Notes: generated by a model from the letters alone, not told the origin. Counted from the stretch's first letter, positions 41,898-51,345 are shown. The stretch is 64,000 bases of DNA from Pseudoflavonifractor phocaeensis (GCF_021531815.1 NZ_JADYUM010000001.1:124001-188000); one strand, 5' to 3'. A program made the numbers and translations.

Positions 41898-43133
41898 TCA
41901 GTGGCTCAGAAGAACTTTCTGACCCTTATACGTGACATAGAGGGTCTTATCCTTAAAATAACTCGCAGGGTCCACCCGGCTTCCGTTGACCCGGATCTCA
42001 AAATGGAGATGGTTGCCGGTGGAAGATCCGGTGGTGCCCACTGCACCCAGCTTTTGGCCCTGCTTGACCGTCTGGCCTTCGCTGACGCTCCGCGCGCTCA
42101 TATGGGCATAGAGGGTGCTGGTGCCGTCGCTGTGGGACACCACCACATAGTTGCCATAAGATCTGTTTTTGGTGGAGATGGATACCACACCGCTTTTGGC
42201 CGCCAGGATGGGTGTTCCCTTGGGCGCGGGGATGTCAATGCCGGTATGGTTATTGGGCTTGCCCGTAATGGGATGGATCCGGTTTCCGAACAGGGAGGAC
42301 AAGGTATTGTAGTTGGTCAGGGGCCAGAGGAAACCGGATTCACTGGGAACATTCTTGATCTGGCTGGCCAGCTCCTGCTCCTTCTTCTTGATCTCCGCGT
42401 TGGCCGCGTCGGCCGCTTTTTTCAGGTCAGCCTCTATCTTCTCCAGCTGGTCCTCCTGTGCGCTGATCTCTCCGATGAGCTTGTCCACCTCGGACTCCTG
42501 GGATTTCAGCTCCTGCCGGGCCGCCACCTGGGCCGCTTTGGCAGACTCCTGTTCCGCCTTGGCCGACTCCAGCGCCGCCTTGTCCTCCTCGATCTGCCTC
42601 TGGAGGGCCAGCAGATTCTCCATGATGCCGTTGTCGTACTCAATGATCTCCTCGATCATCATAAAGTTATCCAACAAGTCAGAGAAGTCGCTGGAGGAGA
42701 ACAGGATGGACCAGTATGAGACCTCCCCCTCCTCTTCCATGGTGCGGACCCTCTGGCAGAACAGCTCATACTGCTTCTGCCGGTCCGCCTCGTTTTCCGC
42801 CAGCTCTGTCTCTTTCTCTCCGATCAGCTCGCTGTACTTGCTGATCTGGGCGTCCAGATTGCTGATCTCATTGACGATGACGTCGATCTGCTGCTCCAGC
42901 AGCTCCTTCTGATCCAACGCCTTGCTCTTGTCCGCGCGAACAGATTTCAGCTGATTTTGAATGTCCTTTTTCTGGTCGTTCAGCTTGCTTGCATCCGATT
43001 TCAGGGCGTCGATCTCCGCCTGAGTCACGGCGCCGGCCTCCATGACCACCGCGGGTCCGGTCAGGGGGAGCACCAATGCCAGGGTCAAAGCCAGCGCCAG
43101 GAACTTTCGGAACCCGGTATGTCTCTTTTTCAT
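41898..43133 (-). CDS. PcsB/EnvC-like murein hydrolase activator: coiled coil plus M23 peptidase
   Basis: 411 residues, exported (signal peptide from KKRHTGFRKFLALALTLALV to about residue 36). Residues 38-270 are a coiled coil as in PcsB and EnvC; residues 285-411 are the LytM/M23 domain with HTGIDIPAP (H-x-x-x-D) and HLHFEIRVNG (H-x-H), all zinc ligands present. In streptococci and others FtsEX drives such proteins to split the septum. The gene follows ftsE-ftsX and a 33-residue ORF in one operon, which supports that role. Confidence 0.93.
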   Translation of the reverse strand: MKKRHTGFRKFLALALTLALVLPLTGPAVVMEAGAVTQAEIDALKSDASKLNDQKKDIQNQLKSVRADKSKALDQKELLEQQIDVIVNEISNLDAQISKYSELIGEKETELAENEADRQKQYELFCQRVRTMEEEGEVSYWSILFSSSDFSDLLDNFMMIEEIIEYDNGIMENLLALQRQIEEDKAALESAKAEQESAKAAQVAARQELKSQESEVDKLIGEISAQEDQLEKIEADLKKAADAANAEIKKKEQELASQIKNVPSESGFLWPLTNYNTLSSLFGNRIHPITGKPNNHTGIDIPAPKGTPILAAKSGVVSISTKNRSYGNYVVVSHSDGTSTLYAHMSARSVSEGQTVKQGQKLGAVGTTGSSTGNHLHFEIRVNGSRVDPASYFKDKTLYVTYKGQKVLLSH

Positions 43134-43156
43134 TCTGTTACCTCTTGAAATGCGGG

Positions 43157-43258
43157 TCAGCGGATCAGGATATTGGCCAGGATGGGCAGCAGCATGGCCA
43201 CCACCATCAGCCCCGCCAGCACCGCCATCATGATACGCTGTCTCTTTTGACGTTTCAT
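43157..43258 (-). CDS. 33-residue membrane peptide between ftsX and the M23 hydrolase gene
   Basis: Basic start MKRQKRQR followed by one hydrophobic helix (IMMAVLAGLMVVAMLLPILA). GAGGTGAGC lies before the ATG; it starts 18 nt after ftsX and ends 23 nt before the hydrolase gene. It is too short for most gene finders. It may be a small partner of FtsX in the membrane; that is a suggestion from the position only. Confidence 0.7.
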   Translation of the reverse strand: MKRQKRQRIMMAVLAGLMVVAMLLPILANILIR

Positions 43259-43276
43259 GTGCTCACCTCTTCCCCA

Positions 43277-44167
43277 TCAGACCTGAAGGAACTTCCGGAT
43301 GGCAAGCAGGGAGCCGCCCACGCCGATCAGGGCGCCGGTCCCGCAGAACACCGGAAGGATCGTCTTGATCATGTCGGCGTAGGGAAGGATGGTCACCAGA
43401 GACAGGCCGTTGCCCTGGATGATGAGCTTGCCCACCAGCTGGTACAAGCCCCACTGGGCAAAGAAGGCGATCAGCGCCCCCGTCAGGCCCAGAATCATGC
43501 CTTCCACCACAAAAGGCCACTGAATAAAGGCGTTGGTGGCGCCGCACATCTTCATGATGGCGATCTCTTCCCGGCGGTAGAAGGTGGCCAGCTTAATGGT
43601 GTTGGCAATGATAAACAGGGAGACCACCGCCAGGATCGCGATCAGCACCACAGCCACGCCGGTGGCGATGTTGCGGACCAGTACGAAGCCTTGAGCGATC
43701 TCCACAGCCGCCCGCACATTGGCCACCCCAGCCACCTGCCGCACCGCCTCCGAAGTCTCTTTCAGCCGCTCAATATCCGTGACATGGATCCGGTAGCGGT
43801 CCCGCAGCACCTCGGCAGGCAGAGAGTTGAGCAGGTCGTTGGTCTCCCGCCCCTCCAGAAAGTCATCCAGCGCCTCCTGACGGGTCACAAACGTGACCTG
43901 GGAGACGTTGGGCACCGCCTCGATCTTGGTCTGCAGCGACCGGGCCTGCTCCTCGGTATAGTCCTCCTCTATGTAGGCCAAAAACTCATTTTCCGCCTCC
44001 AGGTCCCCCAGCATGTGGTCCAGATTGACCGCCAGCAGAGAGAAGGAGCCCATGATCAGTAGACAGGCTACGATCATGCACACGGCGGCAAAGGACATAA
44101 AGCCGTGGGTAAAAATGGAGTGGAAGCCTTCGCTGAAATAATATCCCGCATCAAATTTTCTCGCCAT
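43277..44167 (-). CDS. ftsX: Cell division protein FtsX
   Basis: 296 residues, four membrane segments (FMSFAAVCMIVACLLIMGSF near the N terminus, three at 170-290) and an extracellular loop (45-170) with EEDYTEEQARSLQTKIEAVP. YRREEIAIMKMCGATNAFIQ is the conserved FtsX/MacB motif. With FtsE it passes the signal for septal hydrolysis. It overlaps ftsE by 17 bp. Confidence 0.95.
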   Translation of the reverse strand: MARKFDAGYYFSEGFHSIFTHGFMSFAAVCMIVACLLIMGSFSLLAVNLDHMLGDLEAENEFLAYIEEDYTEEQARSLQTKIEAVPNVSQVTFVTRQEALDDFLEGRETNDLLNSLPAEVLRDRYRIHVTDIERLKETSEAVRQVAGVANVRAAVEIAQGFVLVRNIATGVAVVLIAILAVVSLFIIANTIKLATFYRREEIAIMKMCGATNAFIQWPFVVEGMILGLTGALIAFFAQWGLYQLVGKLIIQGNGLSLVTILPYADMIKTILPVFCGTGALIGVGGSLLAIRKFLQV

Positions 44168-44840
44168 TGTAGTACCCGCCTGTCTCGTCGCTGATGATCC
44201 GTCCGTCCTGGATGGCTACCACCCGCTTGGTAAATTTGTTGACCAGCTCTTCCTCGTGGGTGACCACCAGCACAGTGGTGCCCAGCTCGTTGATCCGTTC
44301 CAGCAGCATCATGATCTCCAGCGAGCGCTGGGGATCCAGATTGCCCGTGGGCTCGTCGGCGATGATCATGCTGGGGTTGTTCACCAGAGCGCGGGCGATG
44401 GCCACACGCTGCTGCTCGCCGCCGGACAGCTGGCCGGGGTAGCGGTCCGCTTTCTGCTCCAGGCCCACCAACTGGAGCACATAGGGGATGCGCCGCCGCA
44501 GTTCCCGGTTGGAGGCTCCGATGGCCCGCATGACAAAGGCCAGGTTTTCATAGACCGTCTTCTTCTCGATCAGGCGGAAATCCTGGAAGATGATGCCCAG
44601 GGTACGCCGCATGTAAGGGATCTGCCGGGGGGCAATGTTGTTCAGGTTGTAGCCGTTGACCATCAGCCGCCCCTCGGTGGCCGCGATCTCTCCGGTGATG
44701 AGTTTGATAACCGTGGATTTCCCGGAGCCGGACGGCCCCACCAAAAAGACAAATTCCCCGTCATCAATGCGCATATTGACCCCTTTCAGGGCCTTTGTTC
44801 CGTTATCGTACTCTTTATATACATCAATGAGCCGTATCAT
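44151..44840 (-). CDS. ftsE: Cell division ATP-binding protein FtsE
   Basis: 229 residues. GPSGSGKST is Walker [20 protein letters not shown] the FtsE Q loop, LSGGEQQR the signature and [13 protein letters not shown]alker B; VVTHEEE has the switch His. It forms the FtsEX complex. First gene of the four-gene operon. Confidence 0.96.
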   Translation of the reverse strand: MIRLIDVYKEYDNGTKALKGVNMRIDDGEFVFLVGPSGSGKSTVIKLITGEIAATEGRLMVNGYNLNNIAPRQIPYMRRTLGIIFQDFRLIEKKTVYENLAFVMRAIGASNRELRRRIPYVLQLVGLEQKADRYPGQLSGGEQQRVAIARALVNNPSMIIADEPTGNLDPQRSLEIMMLLERINELGTTVLVVTHEEELVNKFTKRVVAIQDGRIISDETGGYYNGEKI

Positions 44841-45118
44841 GTGCTCCTCCGAATCCTGTTCTTATGTTATCAGACGTTTTTCTCAGGAAAATGTTACGGC
44901 AAAAGAGCCGCTTTGTAAAAAGTGTACCACAGTTCCTGCGTTATGTAAATGACAATTTCAAGGGGATTTCGTTTTCTTTCGTGAATTTTGTAACGCTGTC
45001 CCTCCCCTGCTTTTGTAACTTTTCAGTAATTTTTGTTACTATATTGTAACTTTTAATCCTCCACTTGCCGATTGGCCCCAGCAAAGGCGGAGGTTTTTTC
45101 TCCCTTTTGCGCAAAAAA
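44841..45118. other. Intergenic region upstream of ftsE
   Basis: About 280 bp, AT-rich, with repeated TTGTAAC/GTTACAA motifs around 44985-45055. The ftsE promoter should lie here, but I could not choose one with confidence. Confidence 0.4.
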
Positions 45119-45144
45119 GCGCCGCCCATCTGCATGGGCGGCGC
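45119..45144 (-). terminator. Terminator of the CdaR-type regulator gene
   Basis: GCGCCGCCCAT / ATGGGCGGCGC with a CTGC loop; TTTTTT follows on the minus strand. Confidence 0.9.
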
Positions 45145-45160
45145 GGCTTTCCATTCAAAA

Positions 45161-46252
45161 TCAGGACTCAATTCCCCGGGAAATCAGGTACTTTTTGACC
45201 ATCAGAGCCACCTTGAAGGTGATGGCGTCATCAAACTCCCGCAGGTCCAAACCTGTGAGCTTCTTGATCTTCTCCAGACGGTACACCAGGGTGTTCCGGT
45301 GGACAAAGAGCTTCCGGGCGGTTTCAGACACGTTCAGGTTGTTCTCGAAGAACTTGTTGATGGTGAGCAGCGTCTCCTGATCCAGGGCGTCGATGGGATT
45401 CTTCTTGAAGACCTCCTGCAGGAACATCTGGCACAGGATGGTGGGCAGCTGATAGATCAGACGGCCAATGCCCAGATTTTCATAGTTGATGACGGTCTTT
45501 TCCGTCTCAAAAACCTTGCCCACGTCGATAGCCACCCCGGCCTCCTTATAGGCACGGGCCAGGTCCCGGATGTGGTTGACCACGGTACCGATACCGATAA
45601 CCACCTTGATGCCCAGTTCCTGGGTGACAGCGGTGGAGATCTGCTTGGCGATCTTCTGCAGATCCTTGGCGTCCGCGCCCTCTGGCAACTGCTTGATCAG
45701 GGCCACATCCGTCTCATTGATGGAGATGACGAAATCCGTCTGCTTATCAGGGAACAGATTCTGGATCACATCGATGGTGCTCACGTCGGCGGGCCCCAGC
45801 TGACGCACCAGGAAAGCGGCGCGGGGGGCCTCGGAGACAAAGTGCAGCTCCTTCGCCTGGGTGTAGATGTCACCCAGAAGAATATTATCCGAGATGATAT
45901 TTTTCACAAAGGTGGCCTTGTCGTGCTTTTCCTCATAATAGGTCTTGGCTCCGTTAAAGGCCACCACAGCCATGGCACACAGGGACGCAGCCACGTCATC
46001 CTCGCCCTTGACGAAGGCGGCGTAGTCAAATTGAGCCCCCCAGCCGGCCAGCGGCTTAAAGGTTTTTCCTTCAAAATAAGCGGTACCGTTATCCGCGGCA
46101 TTGACCGCGGCCACAGCTCCGGACCAGTGTTCACCAATGCAGGTCAGCTCGCTGCAGGCAACGACAATTCCATCGGAATCAATGACACCCACCATACGAT
46201 TGACGCTGTCCTTCATCTGAAGGACGACACCCTGGAACATCCTGCTCGACAC
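45161..46252 (-). CDS. CdaR/PucR-family transcriptional regulator
   Basis: About 363 residues. An N-terminal sensor region (MVGVIDSDGIVVACSEL) resembles GAF/PAS, a middle part is GGDEF-like without its active site, and the C terminus is the HTH_30 domain: NNLNVSETARKLFVHRNTLV and YRLEKIKKLTGLDLREFDDA. Such proteins control sugar-acid, purine or amino-acid use. GTG 46252 is preferred as start since AGGAGG is 7 nt upstream. No target operon is adjacent. Confidence 0.85.
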   Translation of the reverse strand: MSSRMFQGVVLQMKDSVNRMVGVIDSDGIVVACSELTCIGEHWSGAVAAVNAADNGTAYFEGKTFKPLAGWGAQFDYAAFVKGEDDVAASLCAMAVVAFNGAKTYYEEKHDKATFVKNIISDNILLGDIYTQAKELHFVSEAPRAAFLVRQLGPADVSTIDVIQNLFPDKQTDFVISINETDVALIKQLPEGADAKDLQKIAKQISTAVTQELGIKVVIGIGTVVNHIRDLARAYKEAGVAIDVGKVFETEKTVINYENLGIGRLIYQLPTILCQMFLQEVFKKNPIDALDQETLLTINKFFENNLNVSETARKLFVHRNTLVYRLEKIKKLTGLDLREFDDAITFKVALMVKKYLISRGIES

Positions 46253-46356
46253 ATCGATCCCTCCTAAAACTTCCAAACGCTGGTACTATTATAACGGGTC
46301 CGCCCCCGGTTTGGCAAGAGGTTTTCGCTATTTTTTTGTGGAAAACGACCAAACTC

Positions 46357-47082
46357 TCAGGACAGCTCCACAGCCCTTTTCAGTTTTCCCGTCTCCTCAG
46401 ACGTCAATGGGCGCCATTCCCCCGGATTTAGTTCCTCATCCAGGCACAAAGGGCCCATGGACAACCGTTTCAGCGCCAAAACAGGTTTTCCCCGGGCGGC
46501 CAGCATCCGTTTGACCTGGTGATACTTCCCCTCCCGGAGGGTGACCAGACAGGAGGAGCCATCCCCCAGTGGTTCCAGTCCGGCGGGCAGGCATTGCAGC
46601 CCGTCCCCCAGCACCATACCGGCAGCCAGTGCGGCCACATCGGCCTCGTCCACTTTCCCCTCCACCCGGGCCAGATACACCTTGTCCACATGCTTTTTGG
46701 GGGAGAGCAATTCATGGGCCAGAGGGCCGTCATCGGTGAGCAGGAGCAGCCCGGTGGTGTCCTTGTCCAGCCGTCCCACCGGGAACAGGCCCCGGCGGCG
46801 CAGGTGGGGCGGCAGCAAGTCCAGCACCGTCTTTTGCGTCCGGTCCTCAGTGGCGGACAGCAATCCCTCCGGCTTGTGGAGCATGAGATAGACGAAGGGG
46901 GCGCAGTCCACCTCCGCCCCATCCACCTGAATGGAGTCAGTCTGGGGATCAAATTTTTCCTCCGGCTTCCGCACCGGTACGCCGCCGGCCAAGACCCGGC
47001 CCTGACGGACCAGGTCCTTGACCTCTTTCCGGGACCAGAGCCCGGTGGAGGCCAGCAGTTTATCCAGACGTTCCCGCGCCAT
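46357..47082 (-). CDS. 16S rRNA pseudouridine synthase, RsuA family
   Basis: 241 residues. S4 domain at the start (RLDKLLASTGLWSRKEVKDL) and catalytic domain with GRLDKDTTGLLLLTDDG (catalytic Asp), KVYLARVEG and REGKYHQVKRML. The RsuA/RluE group makes pseudouridine in rRNA; the exact site cannot be told from sequence alone. Confidence 0.9.
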   Translation of the reverse strand: MARERLDKLLASTGLWSRKEVKDLVRQGRVLAGGVPVRKPEEKFDPQTDSIQVDGAEVDCAPFVYLMLHKPEGLLSATEDRTQKTVLDLLPPHLRRRGLFPVGRLDKDTTGLLLLTDDGPLAHELLSPKKHVDKVYLARVEGKVDEADVAALAAGMVLGDGLQCLPAGLEPLGDGSSCLVTLREGKYHQVKRMLAARGKPVLALKRLSMGPLCLDEELNPGEWRPLTSEETGKLKRAVELS

Positions 47083-47245
47083 GTCGGTTCCTCCTTCCTA
47101 CAGAACAAAGCGGTCCCAGGACTCTGGCGACCGGACCGCGTCATAACCCGCTCCGGCACCCGAATGCCCTGTAAAAATACGTATAAACCCCTCCTCCGCC
47201 GCATACCTTGAAGGGAGAACAAGCCGACGGAAGGAGAAATGCGCT

Positions 47246-47722
47246 GTGTTGATCGTAACCGCGAAGGTGCCCCGGCGGAAGCTGGCCGTTGGGGTGGCGC
47301 TGGCGGCTCTGGCCTGCTGCTGCGCCCTGGTGCTCAACCTGGGCAGCGGGGTCGTCCGGGAGGCGGCCGCCACGGCCGCGCCCAATCCCAAAGGGGTCCG
47401 CTCCAATGCAGACCGGGTGGAGTATCTGCGCTCCTACGGCTGGGAGGTAATGGAGGAGCCCGTGGCCACCCAGGAGCTTCTGATCCCCGAAGAACTGGAC
47501 GAAAGTTATACGGAGTATCTGGCCCTTCAGAGCGAACAGGGCTTTCATCTGGAAAAATACGCCGGGAAACGGGCGAAACGGTACACCTATGAGATCACCA
47601 ATTATCCCACAGGGGAGGCCGGAGTCCAGGCCAACCTGCTGATTTCCAAGAACACCGTCATTGCCGGAGAGGTACTTTCCCCCCAGCTGGACGGCTTCCT
47701 CCACGGGCTGGCCATGCCCTGA
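47246..47722 (+). CDS. DUF4830-type exported protein
   Basis: 158 residues. Start GTG with AAGGAG 9 nt upstream. One membrane segment or signal (KLAVGVALAALACCCALVLN) and a small extracellular domain: RVEYLRSYGWEVMEEPV, EYLALQSEQGFHLEKYAGK and RYTYEITNYP, which fits DUF4830, a family of sporulating Clostridia. The function is unknown. Confidence 0.8.
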   Translation: MLIVTAKVPRRKLAVGVALAALACCCALVLNLGSGVVREAAATAAPNPKGVRSNADRVEYLRSYGWEVMEEPVATQELLIPEELDESYTEYLALQSEQGFHLEKYAGKRAKRYTYEITNYPTGEAGVQANLLISKNTVIAGEVLSPQLDGFLHGLAMP

Positions 47723-47754
47723 AGGCCCCGGGGGCTGGGGGTGCGGCAGATCGC

Positions 47755-48612
47755 TTACTTGTCCAGAATGTGGACGTTCAGATGGTCGTAAGTCATCTCT
47801 ACTCCGTGGCGCTGGAAGGACTCCCGAACGCCCTCCTGGATGGCGAAGTAGACTGCCCAGTAGTCGGCGGCGGTGGTCCAGGCCCGGACGGTGTACTGGA
47901 TGCTGCTGCTCTGATACTCCGTCAGCCAGATCTCCGGGGCGGGATCGGCCATGATCTGGGGAATGGTGTCCAGCACCTCCCGAATGGCTCCCTTCACCGC
48001 GGCGGTGGATGCCTCATAGGAGGCGGTGAAGCTCAAGTCCACCCGGCGTCTGCCCAAAGCGGTATAGTTGACCACCTTGGCGGAGGACAGCTGGCTGTTG
48101 GGGACAAAGATCTCCTTGTTGTCCACGGTGACAAAGGTGGTGTAGGACAGGTCCACCGCGGAGACGGTGCCGCTGACCCCGTCGGCCTCCACATAGTCCC
48201 CCACCTGGAAGGGCTTAGCCACCAGCAGCATGATGCCGCCGGCCAGGTTGGAGAGCGTGTTCTGCAAGGCCAGGGAGACGGCCAAACCGGCCACACTCAG
48301 CATGGCGATCAGGGAGGTGGTATCGATGCCCAGGGAACTGGCCACCATCAGCACCAGCAGGAACCACAGCACCACCTTAGTCACGGAGCGGATGTAGACT
48401 TTCAGGGAAGACAGCGACTTGGAGTTGTCCAGCATCCGGTCTACCAGCTTCAGCAGGACCCGGATGACCATCATACCCACCAACACCAGCAGGACCACCC
48501 GGAGGATGCCCCCCAGCGTCAGTGCGCCCAGATTCACATGGATTCCGGCGCTGGCTAAAATATCCTCTGCATTCAACGTTAAAACCCTCTTTTCGTCAGA
48601 TTTTGCCCCCAT
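47755..48612 (-). CDS. Small-conductance mechanosensitive channel (MscS family)
   Basis: 285 residues. Three N-terminal membrane helices, the third being the pore helix VAGLAVSLALQNTLSNLAGG; then the MscS beta domain (KPFQVGDYVEADGVSGTVSA, FVPNSQLSSAKVVNY) and a C-terminal alpha/beta part. It opens under membrane tension and releases solutes. Confidence 0.93.
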   Translation of the reverse strand: MGAKSDEKRVLTLNAEDILASAGIHVNLGALTLGGILRVVLLVLVGMMVIRVLLKLVDRMLDNSKSLSSLKVYIRSVTKVVLWFLLVLMVASSLGIDTTSLIAMLSVAGLAVSLALQNTLSNLAGGIMLLVAKPFQVGDYVEADGVSGTVSAVDLSYTTFVTVDNKEIFVPNSQLSSAKVVNYTALGRRRVDLSFTASYEASTAAVKGAIREVLDTIPQIMADPAPEIWLTEYQSSSIQYTVRAWTTAADYWAVYFAIQEGVRESFQRHGVEMTYDHLNVHILDK

Positions 48613-48713
48613 GGGGCACAGCGGAGAGTATTATATCAGGTTCTCTTTCTGTGCGCAAGAGGCCGTGAAAGTCCGGAACACCGGAGCAAACGCCCCGGTG
48701 TTCCACTCTTTTT

Positions 48714-49082
48714 TCAGTTGCTTTTTTCCGCATGTGCCTTGAGACAGCGGAAGGTCTCCGGGCTGATGTCGTGTTCGATCTTACAGGCGTCCTCCGCCGC
48801 AGTCTCAGGCGGCACGCCCAGACGGACAAGCCAGTCGGTGAGCAGCCGGTGCCGCTCGTAGATCTCCCGGGCCACCTGGTCCCCCGCCTGGGTCAATTCC
48901 AGACGTCCGTCCTTCTCCATGGTAATATAGCCGCTGGAGCGGAGAATGGACACGGCCCGGCTGATGGAGGGCTTGGAAAAGCCCAGGTGCTGCGCCACAT
49001 CGATGGACCGGACGGTCCCCTTTTCCTCCTTGAGCACCAGGATCGCCTCCAGGTAATCCTCGCCCGATTGATGCAGAGCCAC
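48714..49082 (-). CDS. DtxR/MntR-family metal-dependent regulator
   Basis: 122 residues. Winged helix: SGEDYLEAILVLKEEKGTVR, IDVAQHLGFSKPSISRAVSI, and dimerisation/metal region REIYERHRLLTDWLVRLG with the AAEDACKIEHDISPET that carries Cys, Glu and His ligands. Length and ligands fit the MntR-like short form that senses manganese or iron. It is preceded by the mreB terminator. Confidence 0.88.
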   Translation of the reverse strand: MALHQSGEDYLEAILVLKEEKGTVRSIDVAQHLGFSKPSISRAVSILRSSGYITMEKDGRLELTQAGDQVAREIYERHRLLTDWLVRLGVPPETAAEDACKIEHDISPETFRCLKAHAEKSN

Positions 49083-49120
49083 AGTCTCCGCCCCCTTTCC
49101 AGTTTCTCTCTATGGAAAAA

Positions 49121-49156
49121 ACAGCCGGCCAGCGCCCCATGGGGCTGGCCGGCTGT
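49121..49156 (-). terminator. Terminator of mreB
   Basis: ACAGCCGGCCAGC / GCTGGCCGGCTGT, a 13-bp perfect stem, with TTTTTTCC downstream on the minus strand. Confidence 0.88.
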
Positions 49157-49180
49157 TGTCGTAGGATGCTGCGCCGCGGA

Positions 49181-50212
49181 TCAGTAATTCATCTGCTTGC
49201 GGCGGGACAGGTTCATGGTGCCGTCCTGCATCTGGTCCAGGCTGTCCAGGCTCTTGCCGGTGCCGAAGGCCACGCAGGAGATGGCGTCGTCGGCCACATG
49301 GGTCTCGATGCCGGTGTGGGACTCGATCAGCTTGTCAAAGCCCCAGACCAGAGAGCCGCCGCCGGTCATGACGATGCCGTTGGTGGAGATGTCGGCCACC
49401 AGCTCGGGAGGCGTGCGCTCCAGAACGGCATGGATGGCCTCCAGGATGCGGCTGGAAACCTCCTCAAAGGCCTCTATCATCTCGCTGGAGGAGACAGAGA
49501 ACACTCGGGGCAGGCCGGTCATCAGGCAGCGGCCCTTAATCTCCATGGTGACTTCCTCGGGGCGGGGGAAGACACAGCCGATGGTCTTTTTCAGCTCCTC
49601 GGCGGTGCGGTCGCCAATGAGAACGTTGTGCTTGCGGCGAATATACTTGACCACCGCCTCGTCGAACTTGTCGCCGGCGGTCTTGATGGAGGCGGACTCC
49701 ACTACGCCGCCCAGGGAGATGACGGCGATGTCGGCGGTGCCGCCGCCGATGTCCACCACCATATGTCCATCGGGCTTGGTGATGTCGATGCCGGCGCCGA
49801 TGGCGGCGGCCACAGGCTCCTCGATCAGGTAAGCCCGGCGGGCGCCCGCCTGGATGCCGGCGTCCACCACGGCGCGCTCCTCCACCTCAGTGATGCCGGA
49901 GGGGACACAGATCAGCAGACGGGGCTTGAACAGGGAGAAGGTGGTGACCTTCTTGATAAACTCCTTGAGCATCCGCTCGGTCATGTCGTAGTCGGAGATG
50001 ACGCCGTCCCGGAGGGGGCGCATGGCCACGATGTTGCCGGGGGTACGGCCCAGCATGGCCTCGGCCTCGGTGCCCACCTTCAGCAGCTTGCCGGTGTTCT
50101 TGTCCATGGCCACCACGGAGGGCTCCCGGAGCACCACGCCCTTGCCCTTGATATATACCAAAACAGAAGCGGTACCCAGATCGATACCGATATCTTTGCT
50201 GAACAAACTCAT
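49181..50212 (-). CDS. mreB: Rod-shape protein MreB/Mbl, bacterial actin
   Basis: 343 residues. IGIDLGTASVLVY is the first phosphate loop, VVDIGGGTADIAVISLGG the second and MTGGGSLVWGFDKLIE the adenosine motif of the actin fold. It forms filaments under the membrane that guide wall synthesis. It stands alone, without mreC and mreD, so it may be the second (Mbl-like) copy. Confidence 0.93.
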   Translation of the reverse strand: MSLFSKDIGIDLGTASVLVYIKGKGVVLREPSVVAMDKNTGKLLKVGTEAEAMLGRTPGNIVAMRPLRDGVISDYDMTERMLKEFIKKVTTFSLFKPRLLICVPSGITEVEERAVVDAGIQAGARRAYLIEEPVAAAIGAGIDITKPDGHMVVDIGGGTADIAVISLGGVVESASIKTAGDKFDEAVVKYIRRKHNVLIGDRTAEELKKTIGCVFPRPEEVTMEIKGRCLMTGLPRVFSVSSSEMIEAFEEVSSRILEAIHAVLERTPPELVADISTNGIVMTGGGSLVWGFDKLIESHTGIETHVADDAISCVAFGTGKSLDSLDQMQDGTMNLSRRKQMNY

Positions 50213-50344
50213 ATGACTCGCTCCACCTTACATCTGGATTTGTAGAATCGAAAACGCACGGTTAGTATAACCGGTTTCAAAACGCCTATTTTACGTTATG
50301 TAATATTATAGACGCTCTTGTCCCGCTTTTCAACCGTTTTTTCC

Positions 50345-51022
50345 TTAATTTTTCCGGTCCTCCCCGGTCCCCCGTGCCTGGGCCAGCGTCAGGCACCAGA
50401 TCCGGTCCGCCCCGCCCAGCAGAAGGGCCCGGGCGCACTCCCCCAGGGTGGAGCCTGTTGTGACCACATCGTCCACCAGGAGCAGCCGCTTCCCCGCCGG
50501 TTCCGCACCGGGCAGCAGGGTGTAAGCGCCCCGGACGTTGGCGCGGCGCTCCCGCTCATCCTCCAGGTCCGACTGCGCCCCGGTGTGGCGCACCTTCTCC
50601 AGCATGGGGGCCGCGGGGAGGTCCAGCGCCTCCCCCGCCGCCCGGGCCATCAGTTCCGCCTGGTCGAACCCCCGCTCCCGTAAACGACGGCGGCTCAGGG
50701 GGACCCAGGTCACGACGTCGGGACGCTGGGGCAGGTGGTCCCGGACGCACTGAGCCGCCAGCAGGCCGAAGGGCCTACCGTAGGCTTTTACCCGGGCGAA
50801 CTTATAGCGGCGGACCGCCTCAGGCACCCGGTCCCGGTAGGCCAGGGGTGAGAAACAGCCGTCAGCAAAATCCACCTTCCGCTCCGCCGCCTTTCCCGCC
50901 AGCCAGGGCAGCTTGTTCTGGCAGTCAGGGCACACCAGGTCTTCCGGCCTGTCCAGGATCTTTTGACAGAAGGGACACTTGATGGGAAACAGCAGCTCCT
51001 TGGCCCCCGTCCACAGGTTCAT
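50345..51022 (-). CDS. ComF family phosphoribosyltransferase-like protein
   Basis: 225 residues. N-terminal zinc finger KCPFCQKIL...LVCPDCQNKL, then a PRT domain with VTWVPLSRRRLRERGFDQAE and the PRPP loop LLLVDDVVTTGSTLGECARA. In competent species ComFC takes part in DNA uptake; in others the role is unclear. It overlaps the next upstream small gene by 4 nt (ATGA). Confidence 0.92.
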   Translation of the reverse strand: MNLWTGAKELLFPIKCPFCQKILDRPEDLVCPDCQNKLPWLAGKAAERKVDFADGCFSPLAYRDRVPEAVRRYKFARVKAYGRPFGLLAAQCVRDHLPQRPDVVTWVPLSRRRLRERGFDQAELMARAAGEALDLPAAPMLEKVRHTGAQSDLEDERERRANVRGAYTLLPGAEPAGKRLLLVDDVVTTGSTLGECARALLLGGADRIWCLTLAQARGTGEDRKN

Positions 51023-51201
51023 TTCAGATCGTCCTCGGTGATGGGACCGTGCTCTTTTTCAAAGTCGCGGATACATGACAGGATAAGATAATACGCCTGC
51101 CCGTTGATCGTTCGTCCTTCGTACCGTGCGATATACTGGAGCTTCTTGTGAATCTCCGGACTGACCCGCAGCCCAATATTCTTGATTTCTTTTTTCTGCA
51201 T
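51019..51201 (-). CDS. Small ribbon-helix-helix protein coupled to comF
   Basis: 60 residues: IKNIGLRVSPEIHKKLQYIA is strand and helix one, TINGQAYYLILSCIRDFEK helix two, and the tail EHGPITEDDLK resembles that of the protein at 25686-25889. GGAG lies upstream. The ATGA overlap couples it to comF, so it may regulate that gene. Confidence 0.75.
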   Translation of the reverse strand: MQKKEIKNIGLRVSPEIHKKLQYIARYEGRTINGQAYYLILSCIRDFEKEHGPITEDDLK

Positions 51202-51299
51202 ACTACATACTCCGTTCCGCGTACAACAGTACGGTCAGGAATATGGTATATAATATGCACACTTTTATTTTAATTTGCATGCTTTTGCATGCTTTTATT

Positions 51300-51345
51300 T
51301 TGTGAAAACAAGGCAAGGGCAGAGCCCTTGCCCTACATTATATAT
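51300..51345 (+). repeat. Short fragment of the dispersed repeat
   Basis: GGCAAGGGCAGAGCCCTTGC, followed by CCTACAT, is the same palindrome as in copies 1-3. The rest of the 250-bp gap (51202-51454) shows no gene. Confidence 0.7.
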
